This document shows, piece after piece, positions 33,673-48,119 of a stretch of 64,000 bases of DNA. Position numbers and translations under genes: made by a program. Below the pieces are notes generated by a model. It did no database searches and was not told where the DNA came from. It saw only the letters and a list, made by a program, of their open reading frames with translations. The first letter of the stretch is position 1, and every line of letters begins with the position of its first letter. The stretch comes from Buttiauxella massiliensis (lineage in GTDB: Bacteria; Pseudomonadota; Gammaproteobacteria; Enterobacterales; Enterobacteriaceae), in NCBI RefSeq assembly GCF_902500225.1, contig NZ_LR722651.1, positions 369,131-433,130 of the forward strand, written 5' to 3'.

Positions 33673-33695
33673 CCTTCTCCCATTCAGGGAGAAGG
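33673..33695. repeat. Palindromic repeat in the glmU-glmS gap
   Basis: CCTTCTCCC and GGGAGAAGG form a perfect 9-base-pair hairpin around ATTCA, preceded by CCTTCACCCCAG. This looks like the small CTCACCCC-type palindromic repeats of enterobacteria. It lies 11 bases after the glmU stop codon and would stand at the 3' end of glmU or in the glmS leader. The T run is lacking in the direction of transcription. Confidence 0.6.
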
Positions 33696-33706
33696 AAAAT
33701 ACAAAA

Positions 33707-35077
33707 TTACTTTTTCTTAACCGGACGCAGCCAACCCTGGATATGAGTCTGCTTCACGCGGCTGATAACCAGTTCGTCTTCACCAACGTTACGTGTGACA
33801 GTTGTGCCCGCGCCAATTGTTGCACCGCGAGCAATGGTCACAGGCGCCACCAGCTGGCTATCGGAACCGACAAATACATCATCACCGATGATGGTTTTGA
33901 ATTTGTTTGCACCGTCATAGTTACAAGTAATGGTGCCAGCGCCAATATTCACGTTGTCGCCAATTTCAGCATCACCCAAATAGCTCAGGTGACCCGCTTT
34001 CGAACCTTTACCCAGACGCGCTTTTTTCATTTCCACGAAGTTGCCGACGTGTGCGCCTTCCGCCAGTTCTGCACCTGGGCGCAAACGCGCAAACGGGCCG
34101 ATAGAACAAGCAGCAGCAAGGGTTGAGTCTTCTACAACAGTGTATGGACTGATTTCACAGTCATCACCAATCACGCTGTTTTTGATAACGCAGCCGGTGC
34201 CAATTTTCACGCGATGACCCAGGGTCACTGAACCTTCAATAATGACATTAGTATCAATTTCTACATCACGCCCGTGCGTCAGTTCACCACGCAAGTCGAA
34301 ACGAGCAGGATCGCGTAGCATCACGCCTGCCAGCAGCAGTTTATCTGCTTGCTCACTCTGGTAGACGCGCTCAAGACGTGACAGTTGCAGACGGTTGTTC
34401 ACACCTTCCACTTCGCTTAAACGATCCGGGTGAACGGCGGTGATTTCACGGCCTTCATGGTGCGCCAGCGCGATAATGTCAGTGATATAGAACTCACCCT
34501 GAGCATTGTTGTTATCGAGTTTCGCCAGCCAGCGTTTCAGATCCGCGCCATTCGCCACCAGAATCCCGGTGTTGATTTCGTCAATTTTGCGTTGTTCTTC
34601 AGTCGCGTCTTTATGCTCAACAATGCCAACGACCTTGCCATTCTCACGAGCGATACGGCCATAGCCAGTTGGATCGTCGAGTTTTACTGTCAGCAAACCA
34701 ATGCCGCCCAGCGGTTTGGCGTCACGCAGGCGCTGTAGAGATTCGACGGAAATAAGCGGCACATCGCCGTAAAGCATCAGAATGTCTTCGTCGTCAGCAA
34801 AGAAAGGTGCGGCCTGCTGCATGGCGTGGCCGGTACCAAGTTGTTCAGCCTGCAATACCCAATTAAGAGAGCTATCGCTGAGTGTATTTTTGAGCAGATC
34901 GCCGCCATGGCCGTAAACCAGATGTACACGCTGCGCGCCTAAATTATTCGCCGCATCAATGACATGCTGAACCATTGGTTTCCCGGCAAGGGTATGTAAC
35001 ACCTTCGGGAGGTCTGAATACATGCGGGTTCCTTTGCCTGCGGCTAGGATAACCACGCTCATCGCATTGTTTGACAT
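33707..35077 (-). CDS. glmU: Bifunctional GlcN-1-P acetyltransferase / GlcNAc-1-P uridyltransferase
   Basis: Catalyses the last two steps to UDP-GlcNAc. 456 residues as in E. coli. The pyrophosphorylase domain starts with [21 protein letters not shown] and includes the QLGTGHA and YGDVPL motifs. The C-terminal left-handed beta-helix (from about 250) carries the acetyltransferase residues in [15 protein letters not shown]. It precedes glmS, and the upstream neighbour is pelX rather than atpC as in E. coli. Confidence 0.98.
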   Translation of the reverse strand: MSNNAMSVVILAAGKGTRMYSDLPKVLHTLAGKPMVQHVIDAANNLGAQRVHLVYGHGGDLLKNTLSDSSLNWVLQAEQLGTGHAMQQAAPFFADDEDILMLYGDVPLISVESLQRLRDAKPLGGIGLLTVKLDDPTGYGRIARENGKVVGIVEHKDATEEQRKIDEINTGILVANGADLKRWLAKLDNNNAQGEFYITDIIALAHHEGREITAVHPDRLSEVEGVNNRLQLSRLERVYQSEQADKLLLAGVMLRDPARFDLRGELTHGRDVEIDTNVIIEGSVTLGHRVKIGTGCVIKNSVIGDDCEISPYTVVEDSTLAAACSIGPFARLRPGAELAEGAHVGNFVEMKKARLGKGSKAGHLSYLGDAEIGDNVNIGAGTITCNYDGANKFKTIIGDDVFVGSDSQLVAPVTIARGATIGAGTTVTRNVGEDELVISRVKQTHIQGWLRPVKKK

Positions 35078-35416
35078 ACGCGTCCTGACTTTAATTTGAG
35101 AGGGAAGTAAAACGATTTCACGTTGAAAATTCTACATATTTTGCAACAAAAAACGCGATGCCTAAAAAACAGGCTCTTGATGCGCTTTTGAGTTGCTCAT
35201 GTGCTCAATTGTAGGTGGATAAGCTCGTAAAAAGTACTTCTGAAATAACAAAAGCCATAGATCTCTGTGGATTAAGACTTCTTTTCGGCCGGAAACAAAG
35301 CTACTCCACATATTTGAAATGTTAGTGTTTTAAAAATCATCCTTTGTGACAAGCATAAAAGAAACAACGTTTCATTTTTATAGATAATGGCTTGGACATT
35401 TATAAGGAGAATAATA
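35078..35416. promoter_or_regulatory. Divergent glmU / pelX control region
   Basis: This 339-base gap carries the leader of glmU on the left and the pelX promoter area on the right, including a KdgR-type box (35357-35377). Near 35282-35380 it is A+T rich. I found no gene; the glmU promoter cannot be placed with confidence. Confidence 0.5.
35357..35377. promoter_or_regulatory. KdgR-type operator upstream of pelX
   Basis: AAAAGAAACAAC and GTTTCATTT make a near-perfect inverted repeat, AAA-a-GAAAC-aac-GTTTC-a-TTT, matching the KdgR consensus (AAATGAAAC-n3-GTTTCATTT) at all but one position. KdgR controls pectin catabolism genes. It ends 39 bases before the pelX start. Confidence 0.7.
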
Positions 35417-37594
35417 ATGGCGTCAAAAATACCTCTGGCTCTTACGCTTTGCGGTGCGGCTTTATCCCTGCCTGCAACTGCAGAGCAACATCCCATCTGG
35501 CACGCGATTGCTTTCGGGCAATCAACAGATGTTAACTTTTCATCTAACGTCTTACCTGAAAAAGTGGGTGTGAACAACGTAACGATCGATGGCAAAAAGC
35601 TGGTGACAGCAGATTCCGTCGACCTTTCGAAACCCATCACCATCGAAAGCCGTGGCGGTAAAATCGCTAACTCTCACGATGGATTAACGTTCTTCTATAC
35701 CGCATTACCCGCCAGTGAGAATTTTGTCTTACAGGCAACAGTCACTGTCGATCAGTTTGGCCCTGAAAATGGTGCGAAACCGGCCGCGCAGGAAGGTGCC
35801 GGGATGCTGGTAAGGGATGTATTAGGTAATCCACGCCAGGAGCCGCTGAAGGAAGGCTACGAAGAGTTCCCTGCGGCTTCCAATATGGTGATGAATGCCA
35901 TCATGACGCAGGATAAAAAGGACGCATCACGCGTGAAAATGCAAGCCATTGCGCGTGATGGTATTACTCAGCCATGGGGAAATACCGGCTCAACTATTTC
36001 TCGTAAAAGCTATCAGGAAGCCATTGATCTGAGCAAAGCACCGACTTTCCGCATGAAGCTCGAGCGAACCAACGAGGGTTTTGTCACTTCATGGGCTCCA
36101 GCCGGAAGCGATGCATGGGTTTCTGAAAATGTTAAACGCGCTGATATCATCACCGTACAGGACAAAAGCCAGTACTACGTTGGTTTCTTTGCTTCACGTA
36201 ATGCAAAAATCACCGTCAGTGATGCGTCATTAGAAACCAGTGCGGCAAATACTGTTGCTTCCACACCTTTCGTGCCGAAAGCATGGCCTGTTGTGATGCA
36301 AATTGCCTCTCCAGCAAAAAGCACCACCAGCGAGTACGTGGTACAGGCTCGCGCTAACTATGACGGCAACTTCACCGTACGTCAGGATGAAGTTGTGATC
36401 GGTCAGGAAAAAGTGGCTAAGGCCGGAGAGATGTTCACTCTGCCAACCACACTTAAAGAGCAAGCACGTTTCACCGTGACGTTTACCCCGACCAGCGGTA
36501 AAGACAAAACCCCTGTAACCCAAAACTTCATGGTTGAGCAAGTCAAAAACATGGAGGGTAATACGCTTTACGTAGCGCCAGATGGTGCATCAAGTAACAA
36601 TGGTTCTAAATCCGCACCGCTTGATTTAGCCAGTGCCATCTCTCTCGTCTCTCCTGGTGGAAAACTCATCTTAAGCAGCGGTGAGTACCCACTTACTACC
36701 ATTTCGACAGCTGACAGTGGCTTAAAAGGCAAACTAAAAACCCTCGAGGCCGATGGCAAAGTCGTGATTCGCGGCATGGCTTTGGATGGCAACTACTGGC
36801 ATGTCAAAGGCATTGAAGTTACCGATAAGAGCTTGCGAGTTCAGGGCAGTCATAACCTTATCGAAAGTGTAGTCGCCTATAAAAATGACGACACAGGCAT
36901 CCAGATTTCATCTCCTTCTGATGTAGGCCGCCCGTTGTGGGCAAGCTACAACAAGGTTGTTAACGCTGAATCCTTCAGTAATGAAGATCCAGGCAAAATC
37001 AATGCTGATGGCTTTGCGGTGAAGATGCGTGTGGGTGATGGCAACCGTCTTGAAGGATGCTATGCGCACGACAATATTGATGATGGCTATGACCTGTTCA
37101 ACAAGATTGAAGACGGTGCCAATGGCGTTGTGGTGATCGAGAACTCTATTGCCCGCAACAACACCAGCAACGGTTTCAAATTGGGCGGGGAAGGGCAGCC
37201 TGTCGCGCATGAAATCCATAACAGCATTGCGATTGGTAACCACCTCGATGGCTTTACCGATAACTTCAACCCTGGTGCGCTGGTGGTGGCGAACAACGTC
37301 GCAGTGGATAACCAGCGCTTTAACTACATCTTCCGACCAAGCCCTTATGGGCGCGCAGAAACTCAGGGTAAATTCACCGATAACATTTCATTGCGTAGCG
37401 TTGAGGGGAAATATGATGACGCTATCTCCGGAAATGTAGCTAACAGTAACTATTTCATTCGGGATGGTAAAACGGAAAACAGCGAAGGTAAGCAACTGAG
37501 CATAAAAGATTATCAGTCTTTGACGCTGCCAGTCCCGTTGCAACGCAATGCTGATGGTTCGTTCAAAACAGGTGAGTTTTTAACGAAGCAGTAA
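35417..37594 (+). CDS. pelX: Exopolygalacturonate lyase, PL9 family (PelX-like)
   Basis: 725 residues from the ATG at 35417 (MASKIPLALTLCGAALSLPATA), with AAGGAG at ideal spacing; the signal peptide is cleaved before EQHPIW, giving a periplasmic enzyme. The C-terminal half (from about 390) begins NTLYVAPDGASSNNGSKSAPLDLASAI and forms a right-handed beta-helix. The acidic GNRLEGCYAHDNIDDGYDLFNKIEDG suits the calcium site, and NTSNGFKLGG supplies the catalytic lysine of PL9. The N-terminal 380 residues are the extra domain seen in Dickeya PelX. Such enzymes release digalacturonates from pectate. The KdgR-type box and the ExuT-like carrier fit pectin use. It is absent from this position in E. 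coli. Confidence 0.83.
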   Translation: MASKIPLALTLCGAALSLPATAEQHPIWHAIAFGQSTDVNFSSNVLPEKVGVNNVTIDGKKLVTADSVDLSKPITIESRGGKIANSHDGLTFFYTALPASENFVLQATVTVDQFGPENGAKPAAQEGAGMLVRDVLGNPRQEPLKEGYEEFPAASNMVMNAIMTQDKKDASRVKMQAIARDGITQPWGNTGSTISRKSYQEAIDLSKAPTFRMKLERTNEGFVTSWAPAGSDAWVSENVKRADIITVQDKSQYYVGFFASRNAKITVSDASLETSAANTVASTPFVPKAWPVVMQIASPAKSTTSEYVVQARANYDGNFTVRQDEVVIGQEKVAKAGEMFTLPTTLKEQARFTVTFTPTSGKDKTPVTQNFMVEQVKNMEGNTLYVAPDGASSNNGSKSAPLDLASAISLVSPGGKLILSSGEYPLTTISTADSGLKGKLKTLEADGKVVIRGMALDGNYWHVKGIEVTDKSLRVQGSHNLIESVVAYKNDDTGIQISSPSDVGRPLWASYNKVVNAESFSNEDPGKINADGFAVKMRVGDGNRLEGCYAHDNIDDGYDLFNKIEDGANGVVVIENSIARNNTSNGFKLGGEGQPVAHEIHNSIAIGNHLDGFTDNFNPGALVVANNVAVDNQRFNYIFRPSPYGRAETQGKFTDNISLRSVEGKYDDAISGNVANSNYFIRDGKTENSEGKQLSIKDYQSLTLPVPLQRNADGSFKTGEFLTKQ

Positions 37595-37610
37595 AAGGTT
37601 CAGACGAAAA

Positions 37611-37642
37611 AAATGCCAGTCAGGGAAACCTGGCTGGCATTT
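37611..37642. terminator. Terminator between pelX and atpC
   Basis: AAATGCCAG-t-CAGG and CCTG-g-CTGGCATTT pair around GAAA. The minus strand has a T7 run, so it ends the atp operon well; the plus strand has a broken T run for pelX. Confidence 0.88.
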
Positions 37643-37660
37643 GTCTTTTCAAGCAGGTAG

Positions 37661-38080
37661 TTACATCGCTTTTCTGGTCAACTCGATAACGCGAAGTTTC
37701 GCGATCGCCTTAGCCAGTTCAGCAGAAGCCTGAGCGTAGTCCACATCACCGTGGGAACTATGGATGCGCTCTTCCGCTTTACGCTTCGCTTCCAGGGCTC
37801 GAGCTTCGTCGAGGTCCTGACCACGAATTGCGGTATCGGCCAGCACGGTTACCGTGCCAGGCTGCACTTCCATCACACCACCAGACAAGTAGATATACTC
37901 TTCATGTCCGTGCTGTTTAACGATGCGGATCATACCAGGCTTAATGGCGGTGAGCAGCGGGGCGTGGCCAGGATATATCCCCAGCTCACCTTCGCTACCC
38001 GTTACCTGGATCTTCTCAACCAGACCGGAGAACATTTGGCTCTCCGCGCTGACGACGTCCAGGTGATAAGTCATTGCCAT
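37661..38080 (-). CDS. atpC: ATP synthase F1 subunit epsilon
   Basis: Subunit of the central stalk that couples rotation and inhibits hydrolysis. 139 residues, E. coli length, starting [17 protein letters not shown]. It has a beta-sandwich N-terminal domain ([20 protein letters not shown]) and the helical C-terminal hairpin ([16 protein letters not shown]). Last gene of the atp operon, 20 bases after atpD. Confidence 0.98.
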   Translation of the reverse strand: MAMTYHLDVVSAESQMFSGLVEKIQVTGSEGELGIYPGHAPLLTAIKPGMIRIVKQHGHEEYIYLSGGVMEVQPGTVTVLADTAIRGQDLDEARALEAKRKAEERIHSSHGDVDYAQASAELAKAIAKLRVIELTRKAM

Positions 38081-38100
38081 GTCACCCTCCGATTAAGGCG

Positions 38101-40375
<2,275 letters not shown>

Positions 40376-40425
40376 GAGCTTCTCCTCAATGCCTTGCGGC
40401 TTGCCCTAAGACAAGCCGCCAGACT

Positions 40426-41967
40426 TTACCAGGACTGAGTTGCTTTGAAGGAATCGAGGATGCCTTTCAGCTTGCCTTCGATTTCGTCGTTATAGCCACC
40501 AGATTGGTTGATTTCTTGCATCAGTGGAGCATGGTCACGGTCAACGTAAGCCAGCAGAGCGGCTTCGAAGCTACCGATTTTAGCCAGTTCCACATCTTCG
40601 AGGTAACCACGTTCAGCAGCGAACAGAACCAGAGACTGCTGCGCTACAGACATCGGCGCATATTGTTTCTGTTTCAGGAGCTCGGTCACTTTCTGACCAT
40701 GGCTCAACTGCTTACGGGTCGCATCGTCAAGATCTGATGCAAACTGAGAGAACGCAGCCAGTTCACGATACTGTGCCAGAGCGGTACGGATACCACCGGA
40801 CAGTTTTTTCATGATCTTGGTCTGAGCAGCACCACCAACACGAGATACGGAGATACCCGGGTTAACCGCAGGACGAATACCGGCGTTAAACAGTGTTGAT
40901 TCCAGGAAGATCTGACCATCGGTAATAGAAATTACGTTGGTCGGAACGAACGCGGAAACGTCACCCGCTTGCGTTTCGATAATCGGAAGCGCAGTCAGGG
41001 AACCTGTTTTGCCTTTCACTTCACCCTTAGTGAATGCTTCAACGTATTCAGCGTTAACACGCGCAGCACGTTCCAGCAAACGGGAGTGGAGATAGAATAC
41101 GTCGCCTGGGTAAGCTTCACGACCTGGTGGACGACGAAGCAGCAGGGAAATCTGACGATAAGCAACAGCCTGTTTAGACAGGTCATCATAAATGATCAGT
41201 GCATCTTCACCGCGGTCACGGAAGTATTCACCCATCGCGCAACCGGAGTACGGTGCCAGGTATTGCAGTGCAGCAGATTCTGATGCAGTTGCAACAACAA
41301 CGATAGTGTTAGCCAGTGCGCCGTGCTCTTCCAGTTTACGTACCACGTTAGAGATAGTGGACGCTTTCTGGCCGATAGCAACGTAGATACATTTGATGCC
41401 GGAATCACGCTGGTTGATGATGGCATCGATTGCCAGAGCAGTTTTACCTGTCTGACGGTCACCGATGATAAGTTCACGCTGACCACGACCGATTGGGATC
41501 ATGGCATCGACGGACTTATAACCAGTCTGTACAGGCTGGTCTACGGATTGACGTTCGATTACACCTGGTGCGATCGCTTCAACGGCAGCAAAGCCGTCAT
41601 GCTCAAGCGGACCTTTACCATCGATAGGTGCACCCAGAGTGTTCACCACACGACCCAGCAGGCCACGGCCTACCGGTACTTCAAGAATACGGCCAGTACA
41701 CTTAACTTTCATGCCTTCGGCAAGGTCAGCATACGGACCCATTACTACTGCACCTACAGAGTCGCGCTCGAGGTTCAGTGCAATGGCGTAACGGTTTCCC
41801 GGAAGGGAAATCATCTCACCCTGCATTACATCGGCCAGGCCGTGTACGCGGATGATACCGTCACTTACAGAAACGATTGTACCTTCGTTGTGAGCCTCGC
41901 TCACAACACTGAACTGAGCAATGCGCTGCTTGATCAGTTCGCTGATTTCGGTGGAATTCAGTTGCAT
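40426..41967 (-). CDS. atpA: ATP synthase F1 subunit alpha
   Basis: Non-catalytic nucleotide-binding subunit of F1. 513 residues, E. coli length. P-loop [15 protein letters not shown] (about 169-183), the arginine finger region [10 protein letters not shown] (about 370) and the N-terminal [19 protein letters not shown] that binds delta are all present. Confidence 0.98.
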   Translation of the reverse strand: MQLNSTEISELIKQRIAQFSVVSEAHNEGTIVSVSDGIIRVHGLADVMQGEMISLPGNRYAIALNLERDSVGAVVMGPYADLAEGMKVKCTGRILEVPVGRGLLGRVVNTLGAPIDGKGPLEHDGFAAVEAIAPGVIERQSVDQPVQTGYKSVDAMIPIGRGQRELIIGDRQTGKTALAIDAIINQRDSGIKCIYVAIGQKASTISNVVRKLEEHGALANTIVVVATASESAALQYLAPYSGCAMGEYFRDRGEDALIIYDDLSKQAVAYRQISLLLRRPPGREAYPGDVFYLHSRLLERAARVNAEYVEAFTKGEVKGKTGSLTALPIIETQAGDVSAFVPTNVISITDGQIFLESTLFNAGIRPAVNPGISVSRVGGAAQTKIMKKLSGGIRTALAQYRELAAFSQFASDLDDATRKQLSHGQKVTELLKQKQYAPMSVAQQSLVLFAAERGYLEDVELAKIGSFEAALLAYVDRDHAPLMQEINQSGGYNDEIEGKLKGILDSFKATQSW

Positions 41968-41979
41968 GCTCCAGTCCCC

Positions 41980-42513
41980 TTAAGACTGCAAGACGTCTGT
42001 CAGGCGATCAAGACGGCCGCGTACGCTACCATCAATAACCATATCACCTGCACGGATAATGACACCCGCCATTACAGACTTGTCAATTTTGCAATTCAGC
42101 TTAACTTTGCGTGACAGACGTTTTTCCATCGCGGCGCTGATCTTCGAAAGCTGGTCTTCGTTTAATGCGCTGGCAGAAGTCACTTCGACTTCAACGGTAG
42201 CCTCTTGGGCTGCACGCAGTTGAACGAATTGCTCAAGAACATCAGGAAGAACTTTCAGACGCCCATTTTCAGCCATCACCTTAATCAGGTTCTGGCCATT
42301 GGCGTCTAGCTGGTCACCACAGATGGAGATAAACGACGCAGAGAGAGTATCCGGAGCTAATGCGCCGGAAAGAAGCTCTGCTATTTGTTCGTTTTTAGAC
42401 ACCTCAGCGGCGAAACCTAGCATATGCTGCCAGTTATCAACGCTTTGGTGCTCGACGGCAAAGTCAAAAGCTGCTTTGGCGTAGGGGCGAGCTACAGTTA
42501 CAAATTCAGACAT
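41980..42513 (-). CDS. atpH: ATP synthase F1 subunit delta
   Basis: Peripheral-stalk connector between F1 and subunit b. 177 residues, E. coli length. The N-terminal six-helix domain begins [22 protein letters not shown]; the C-terminal part ends [28 protein letters not shown], the typical OSCP/delta ending. Confidence 0.98.
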   Translation of the reverse strand: MSEFVTVARPYAKAAFDFAVEHQSVDNWQHMLGFAAEVSKNEQIAELLSGALAPDTLSASFISICGDQLDANGQNLIKVMAENGRLKVLPDVLEQFVQLRAAQEATVEVEVTSASALNEDQLSKISAAMEKRLSRKVKLNCKIDKSVMAGVIIRAGDMVIDGSVRGRLDRLTDVLQS

Positions 42514-42527
42514 CAGCCCCTCCCTCC

Positions 42528-42998
42528 TTACAGTTCAGCGACCAGTTTATCAACGATGTCGCTGTTAGCAGCTTCATCCACGGAACGTTCAATGATCTTC
42601 TCGGCACCGGCGATAGCCAGCAGAGCCACTTGCTTACGCAGTTCTTCACGAGCGCGTTTACGCTCTGCGTCGATTTCTGCCTGAGCCTGTGCAACGATTT
42701 TGTCACGTTCCTGCTCTGCCTCGGTTTTAGCTTCTTCAAGGATCTGAGCACGGCGTTTGTTCGCCTGCTCAATAATCACCTGAGCTTCACCTTTGGCTTT
42801 TTTCAGCTGGTCGGTCGCGTTGGCCTGTGCAAGGTCAAGGTCCTTTTTGGCACGTTCTGCAGAAGAGAGACCGTCAGCAATTTCTTGTTGACGCTTCTCG
42901 ATGGCAGCCATGATTGGCGGCCATACGTACTTCATGCAGAACAGAACAAACAGGACAAACGCGATGGCCTGGCCGAGGATTGTTGCGTTAAGATTCAC
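42528..42998 (-). CDS. atpF: ATP synthase Fo subunit b
   Basis: Peripheral stalk. 156 residues. A single N-terminal TM segment ([29 protein letters not shown]) is followed by a long charged coiled coil ([19 protein letters not shown] ... [22 protein letters not shown]). It is the E. coli length and sits between atpE and atpH. Confidence 0.98.
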   Translation of the reverse strand: MNLNATILGQAIAFVLFVLFCMKYVWPPIMAAIEKRQQEIADGLSSAERAKKDLDLAQANATDQLKKAKGEAQVIIEQANKRRAQILEEAKTEAEQERDKIVAQAQAEIDAERKRAREELRKQVALLAIAGAEKIIERSVDEAANSDIVDKLVAEL

Positions 42999-43048
42999 AG
43001 CACAATGCCTCTTTGTTAGTTAACGTTCTGATATTGCTTGGTGTATTA

Positions 43049-43317
<269 letters not shown>

Positions 43318-43347
43318 TCAGTTAAAACGCAGTAGTGGTAAGTAAAA

Positions 43348-44555
<1,208 letters not shown>

Positions 44556-45173
44556 GGCGTATCCTAACTCCTGCTCCCTTCGGGGTATGTCGCGCTGGTA
44601 TAAAACTGCCTTTACGCTTTTGAGTCAAGCCTCAAAAAGCGAGCAAATTATACGGTGCGGCCCCGTGATTTCAAACATTAAGTAGCAAAAAGGTGAACAA
44701 ATGTTTAAATATTTTCCAACGCAGTTATTTTTCAACTTTTTCTAAATACTGGTTATTTTCCCTAAAAGGGCAAACAACCGAAATAGTCGCCTAATAAAGC
44801 GTGCACAAGATCACAAATCAAACATGTCACAGCCATTATGCATTTGTCTGTCTCATTAAGTGCGAAACACAGATGTCTGATAAATAAGCTGATTACTGGC
44901 TACTCTATTTAAAATAGCCTGAAACATCATTCAAACATTTCATTGACATTTTTATTTATATTTTAACAATCATCCACGTTTGATACTTACGTAATATTTA
45001 GCAGGGTTATATTTTCATGCTTAACTAATTTTAAAACTAACTCTGCATTTCGCGTTAAAAAAGTGATAGCGAAAAGTTAAACTCGCGTTAAATGTAACCA
45101 GAGATTTCAGGCCTTTTCTCTTGATTTTTTAACCAAAAAGAAACAATCCTTTTTCGCCTTTTTTTGATAAATA
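44556..45173. promoter_or_regulatory. rsmG-atpI intergenic region
   Basis: A 618-base gap. Its left part holds the atp promoter (44647-44674) and leader. The rest, about 44675-45173, is A+T rich with many short T and A runs (ending TTTTTCGCCTTTTTTTGAT near the rsmG stop). I see no gene in it; the same gap of about this size exists in E. coli. Confidence 0.6.
44647..44674 (-). promoter_or_regulatory. Promoter of the atp operon
   Basis: On the minus strand TTGAAA (44674-44669) and a perfect TATAAT (44652-44647) with 16 bases between them, inside ATCACGGGG...CGCACCGTATAATTTG, which matches the E. coli atpI promoter region. A second possible promoter, TTGACT (around 44627) with a TTTTAT -10, follows. 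Confidence 0.8.
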
Positions 45174-45797
45174 TTAATTTTTGTTTGGCTTAATCATCAC
45201 CAGATGACGTTCGCCATCAAGCTCTGGCACCTGCAAACGAATAACTTCTTCAACCGTGAAGCTCGCGGGTAAGGCTGCAATTTCATCATCCGGGCGCAAT
45301 CCTTTGAGAGCATAGAAGCGACCATGCTCAGCAGGCAGATGTTTACACCAAGTCACCATGTCAGTCATTGAGGCAAAAGCACGACTGATAACCCCATCAA
45401 AAGGTGGCTCGGCCGGGAACTCTTCTACACGGCTTTGTACTGGCGTGATGTTATCAAGGTGGAGCTCATGCTGAACCTGGCGCAGGAAGCGTACACGCTT
45501 ACCGAGGCTGTCGAGCAGCGTAAAATGCGAGTCCGGGCGCACAATTGCCAGCGGGATCCCTGGTAAACCAGGACCTGTTCCCACATCGATAAAACGTGAG
45601 CCCTGCAAGTACGGCTCTACAACGATACTATCCAGAATATGGCGTACCAACATGTCTTCAGGAAGACGAACAGAGGTTAGGTTATACGCTTTGTTCCACT
45701 TGTGGAGCAGTTCAACATAACCCACCAGCTGTTGTTTCTGGTTTTCTGGCAGCGTAATGCCTGCGCTTTCCAGCAGGCGATTCAGTTTGTTAAGCAC
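45174..45797 (-). CDS. rsmG: 16S rRNA (guanine527-N7)-methyltransferase
   Basis: SAM-dependent enzyme that methylates G527 of 16S rRNA; loss gives low-level streptomycin resistance. 207 residues from the GTG at 45797 ([13 protein letters not shown]), the start used by E. coli; the frame extends three codons to a TTG. The SAM-binding motif is [17 protein letters not shown] (about 75-90) and the [18 protein letters not shown] segment follows. It is 60 bases after mnmG. Confidence 0.97.
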   Translation of the reverse strand: MLNKLNRLLESAGITLPENQKQQLVGYVELLHKWNKAYNLTSVRLPEDMLVRHILDSIVVEPYLQGSRFIDVGTGPGLPGIPLAIVRPDSHFTLLDSLGKRVRFLRQVQHELHLDNITPVQSRVEEFPAEPPFDGVISRAFASMTDMVTWCKHLPAEHGRFYALKGLRPDDEIAALPASFTVEEVIRLQVPELDGERHLVMIKPNKN

Positions 45798-45856
45798 TGT
45801 GGTCAATACCCATCAAAAAAACGGGCCAGGAATTCCTGGCCCTGAAAATTTATAAA

Positions 45857-47746
45857 TCAGGCGCTACGACGAAGCAGGCCTTGTTTTTTTAGCCAGACAA
45901 GCAAAATGGAGATCGCCGCCGGGGTTACCCCTGAAATGCGTGATGCTTGGCCTATTGAGACTGGTTTGTGATCGTTAAGCTTAGCGATCACTTCGTTAGA
46001 AAGACCACTCACCTGCCGATAGTCCATCGTTGCAGGAAGCAACGTATTTTCGTTACGTTGTTGTTTTTCAATCTCTTCTTGCTGACGCACGATATAGCCT
46101 TCGTATTTGACCTGAATTTCTACCTGTTCAGCAGACTGTGGATCTTGAAGACCCGGTGCAAATACTGATAGTTGCATCATCTCAGCATAGGTCATTTCTG
46201 GACGACGCAGCAGATCTTCGCCATTTGCTTCACGCGATAGTGGAGCACTTAGCTTGGCGTTCACTTCTTCAACACTTTCAGAGTGAGGATGCAGCCAGAT
46301 GTCTTTCAGACGCTGACGCTCAAGCTCAATGCTTTCCAGTTTTTCGTTAAAGCGTGCCCAACGTTCGTCATCCACCAGACCCATTTCACGACCAACGGCG
46401 GTTAAACGCAGATCGGCGTTATCTTCACGCAGCATCAGGCGGTATTCAGCACGTGAGGTAAACATGCGGTACGGTTCTTTCGTGCCGAGGGTGCAAAGAT
46501 CGTCTACCAATACGCCGAGGTATGCCTGTGAGCGAGCGGGTGCCCAACCCTCTTTCTCTGCAGAGAAGCGTGCTGCGTTCAAACCAGCCAATAAGCCTTG
46601 CGCCGCAGCTTCTTCGTAACCGGTAGTGCCGTTGATTTGGCCAGCAAAGAACAGACCCTGAATGTATTTACTTTCCAGCGTTGGTTTCAGATCGCGAGGA
46701 TCGAAGAAGTCGTATTCGATAGCATAGCCAGGTCGCACGATCTTCGCATTTTCCATGCCTTCCATCGAACGGACGATCTGCATCTGAACATCAAACGGCA
46801 GGCTGGTGGAGATGCCGTTCGGGTAGATTTCGTTGCTGGTTAGCCCTTCAGGTTCAAGGAAGATTTGGTGCTGATTGCGATCAGCAAAACGCATCACTTT
46901 GTCTTCGATTGACGGGCAGTAACGCGGACCAATCCCTTCGATAACACCTGCATACATCGGGCTGCGATCGAGGTTATTACGAATAACGTCATGCGTTTTT
47001 TCGTTGGTATGCGTGATGTAACACGGTACTTGCGCAGGATGCTGGTTCACATTTCCCATGAACGAGAACACCGGCATTGGGGTATCGCCATGCTGCCTTG
47101 CAAGTACGCTGAAATCGATAGTGCGTGCGTCGATACGTGGTGGTGTGCCTGTTTTCAGGCGACTGACACGAAGTGGCAGTTCACGCAGACGACGTGAAAG
47201 CGAAATGGATGGCGGATCGCCTGCACGGCCACCGCTGTAGTTATCCAGTCCGATATGAATTTTGCCGTCCAGGAACGTACCGACAGTCAGTACCACGGAT
47301 TTAGCGCGGAACTTCAGACCCATTTGTGTGACAGCACCGACAACGCGATCGTTCTCAACAATCAGATCTTCAACAGCTTGTTGGAAGATCATCAGGTTCG
47401 GCTGGTTTTCCAACGCAGTGCGTACCGCCTGGCGATACAGCACTCGGTCTGCCTGAGCACGAGTAGCCCGTACTGCAGGGCCTTTGCTCGCGTTTAGTAT
47501 CCTAAACTGGATACCGGCATGGTCGATAGCTTTTGCCATCAAACCGCCTAAAGCATCCACTTCTTTAACCAGATGTCCCTTGCCAATACCACCGATTGCT
47601 GGGTTACAAGACATCTGTCCCAGAGTGTCGATATTGTGAGTCAAAAGAAGGGTTTGTTGGCCCATCCGTGCAGCGGCCATTGCAGCCTCAGTGCCTGCAT
47701 GACCCCCGCCAATGATGATGACGTCAAAAGGATCTGGATAAAACAT
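45857..47746 (-). CDS. mnmG: tRNA U34 cmnm5 synthesis protein MnmG (GidA)
   Basis: FAD-dependent partner of MnmE in wobble-uridine modification. 629 residues as in E. coli. The dinucleotide fold [20 protein letters not shown] is at the N-terminus (about 10-30), with [28 protein letters not shown] after it, the family signature [15 protein letters not shown], and the C-terminal helical MnmE-binding region ending [15 protein letters not shown]. It borders oriC on its 5' side. Confidence 0.98.
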   Translation of the reverse strand: MFYPDPFDVIIIGGGHAGTEAAMAAARMGQQTLLLTHNIDTLGQMSCNPAIGGIGKGHLVKEVDALGGLMAKAIDHAGIQFRILNASKGPAVRATRAQADRVLYRQAVRTALENQPNLMIFQQAVEDLIVENDRVVGAVTQMGLKFRAKSVVLTVGTFLDGKIHIGLDNYSGGRAGDPPSISLSRRLRELPLRVSRLKTGTPPRIDARTIDFSVLARQHGDTPMPVFSFMGNVNQHPAQVPCYITHTNEKTHDVIRNNLDRSPMYAGVIEGIGPRYCPSIEDKVMRFADRNQHQIFLEPEGLTSNEIYPNGISTSLPFDVQMQIVRSMEGMENAKIVRPGYAIEYDFFDPRDLKPTLESKYIQGLFFAGQINGTTGYEEAAAQGLLAGLNAARFSAEKEGWAPARSQAYLGVLVDDLCTLGTKEPYRMFTSRAEYRLMLREDNADLRLTAVGREMGLVDDERWARFNEKLESIELERQRLKDIWLHPHSESVEEVNAKLSAPLSREANGEDLLRRPEMTYAEMMQLSVFAPGLQDPQSAEQVEIQVKYEGYIVRQQEEIEKQQRNENTLLPATMDYRQVSGLSNEVIAKLNDHKPVSIGQASRISGVTPAAISILLVWLKKQGLLRRSA

Positions 47747-47836
47747 GGTACTGCCTCACGGTTTTGCAAATGGGGGGATGACTGATTCCCGAGGTTGGCG
47801 ATTCTACTTAACTTTAGCCTTTCGAGAAAGTATTGG

Positions 47837-48118
47837 GATCGTAGGTAATTAAAAGAAGATCTTTTTTATTTAAAGATCTCTTTATTATGATCTCTTATTA
47901 GGATCGGCATGTTCTGTGGATAACCGTTTTTATGCTAAAGAGATCAAGTGATTAAGAAGGATCATTAGCTGTGAATGATCGGTGATCCCAGAACGTATAA
48001 GCTGGGATCAAAATCACTAGTTATGCACAACTCAAAAAGTGAACAGGAGTTGTTATTGGGATAACTACTGCTTAACCCAAGGTTTTAAGCATACTTATAC
48101 ACAGATAAAAGTTAGATC
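47837..48118. other. Origin of chromosomal replication, oriC
   Basis: Between mnmG and mioC lies a sequence matching E. coli oriC through most of its length. From the left: three AT-rich 13-mers starting GATCT (47858, 47875, 47889), DnaA box R1 TGTGGATAA (47915-47923), the IHF-region ATCAAGTGATTA, a CATTAGCTGTGAATGATCGG block, R2 TTATGCACA (48021-48029) and R4 TTATACACA (48095-48103). I count 11 GATC Dam sites. R1 is consensus, while the R2 and R4 positions carry non-CC forms. Replication would start here, with DnaA supplied from the gene about 40 kb away. Confidence 0.95.
47858..47901. other. DNA unwinding element of oriC (13-mers L, M, R)
   Basis: Three AT-rich repeats, GATCTTTTTTATT, GATCTCTTTATTA and GATCTCTTATTAG, each beginning with a Dam site, correspond to the L, M and R 13-mers where the duplex opens. 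Confidence 0.85.
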
Positions 48119-48119
48119 T

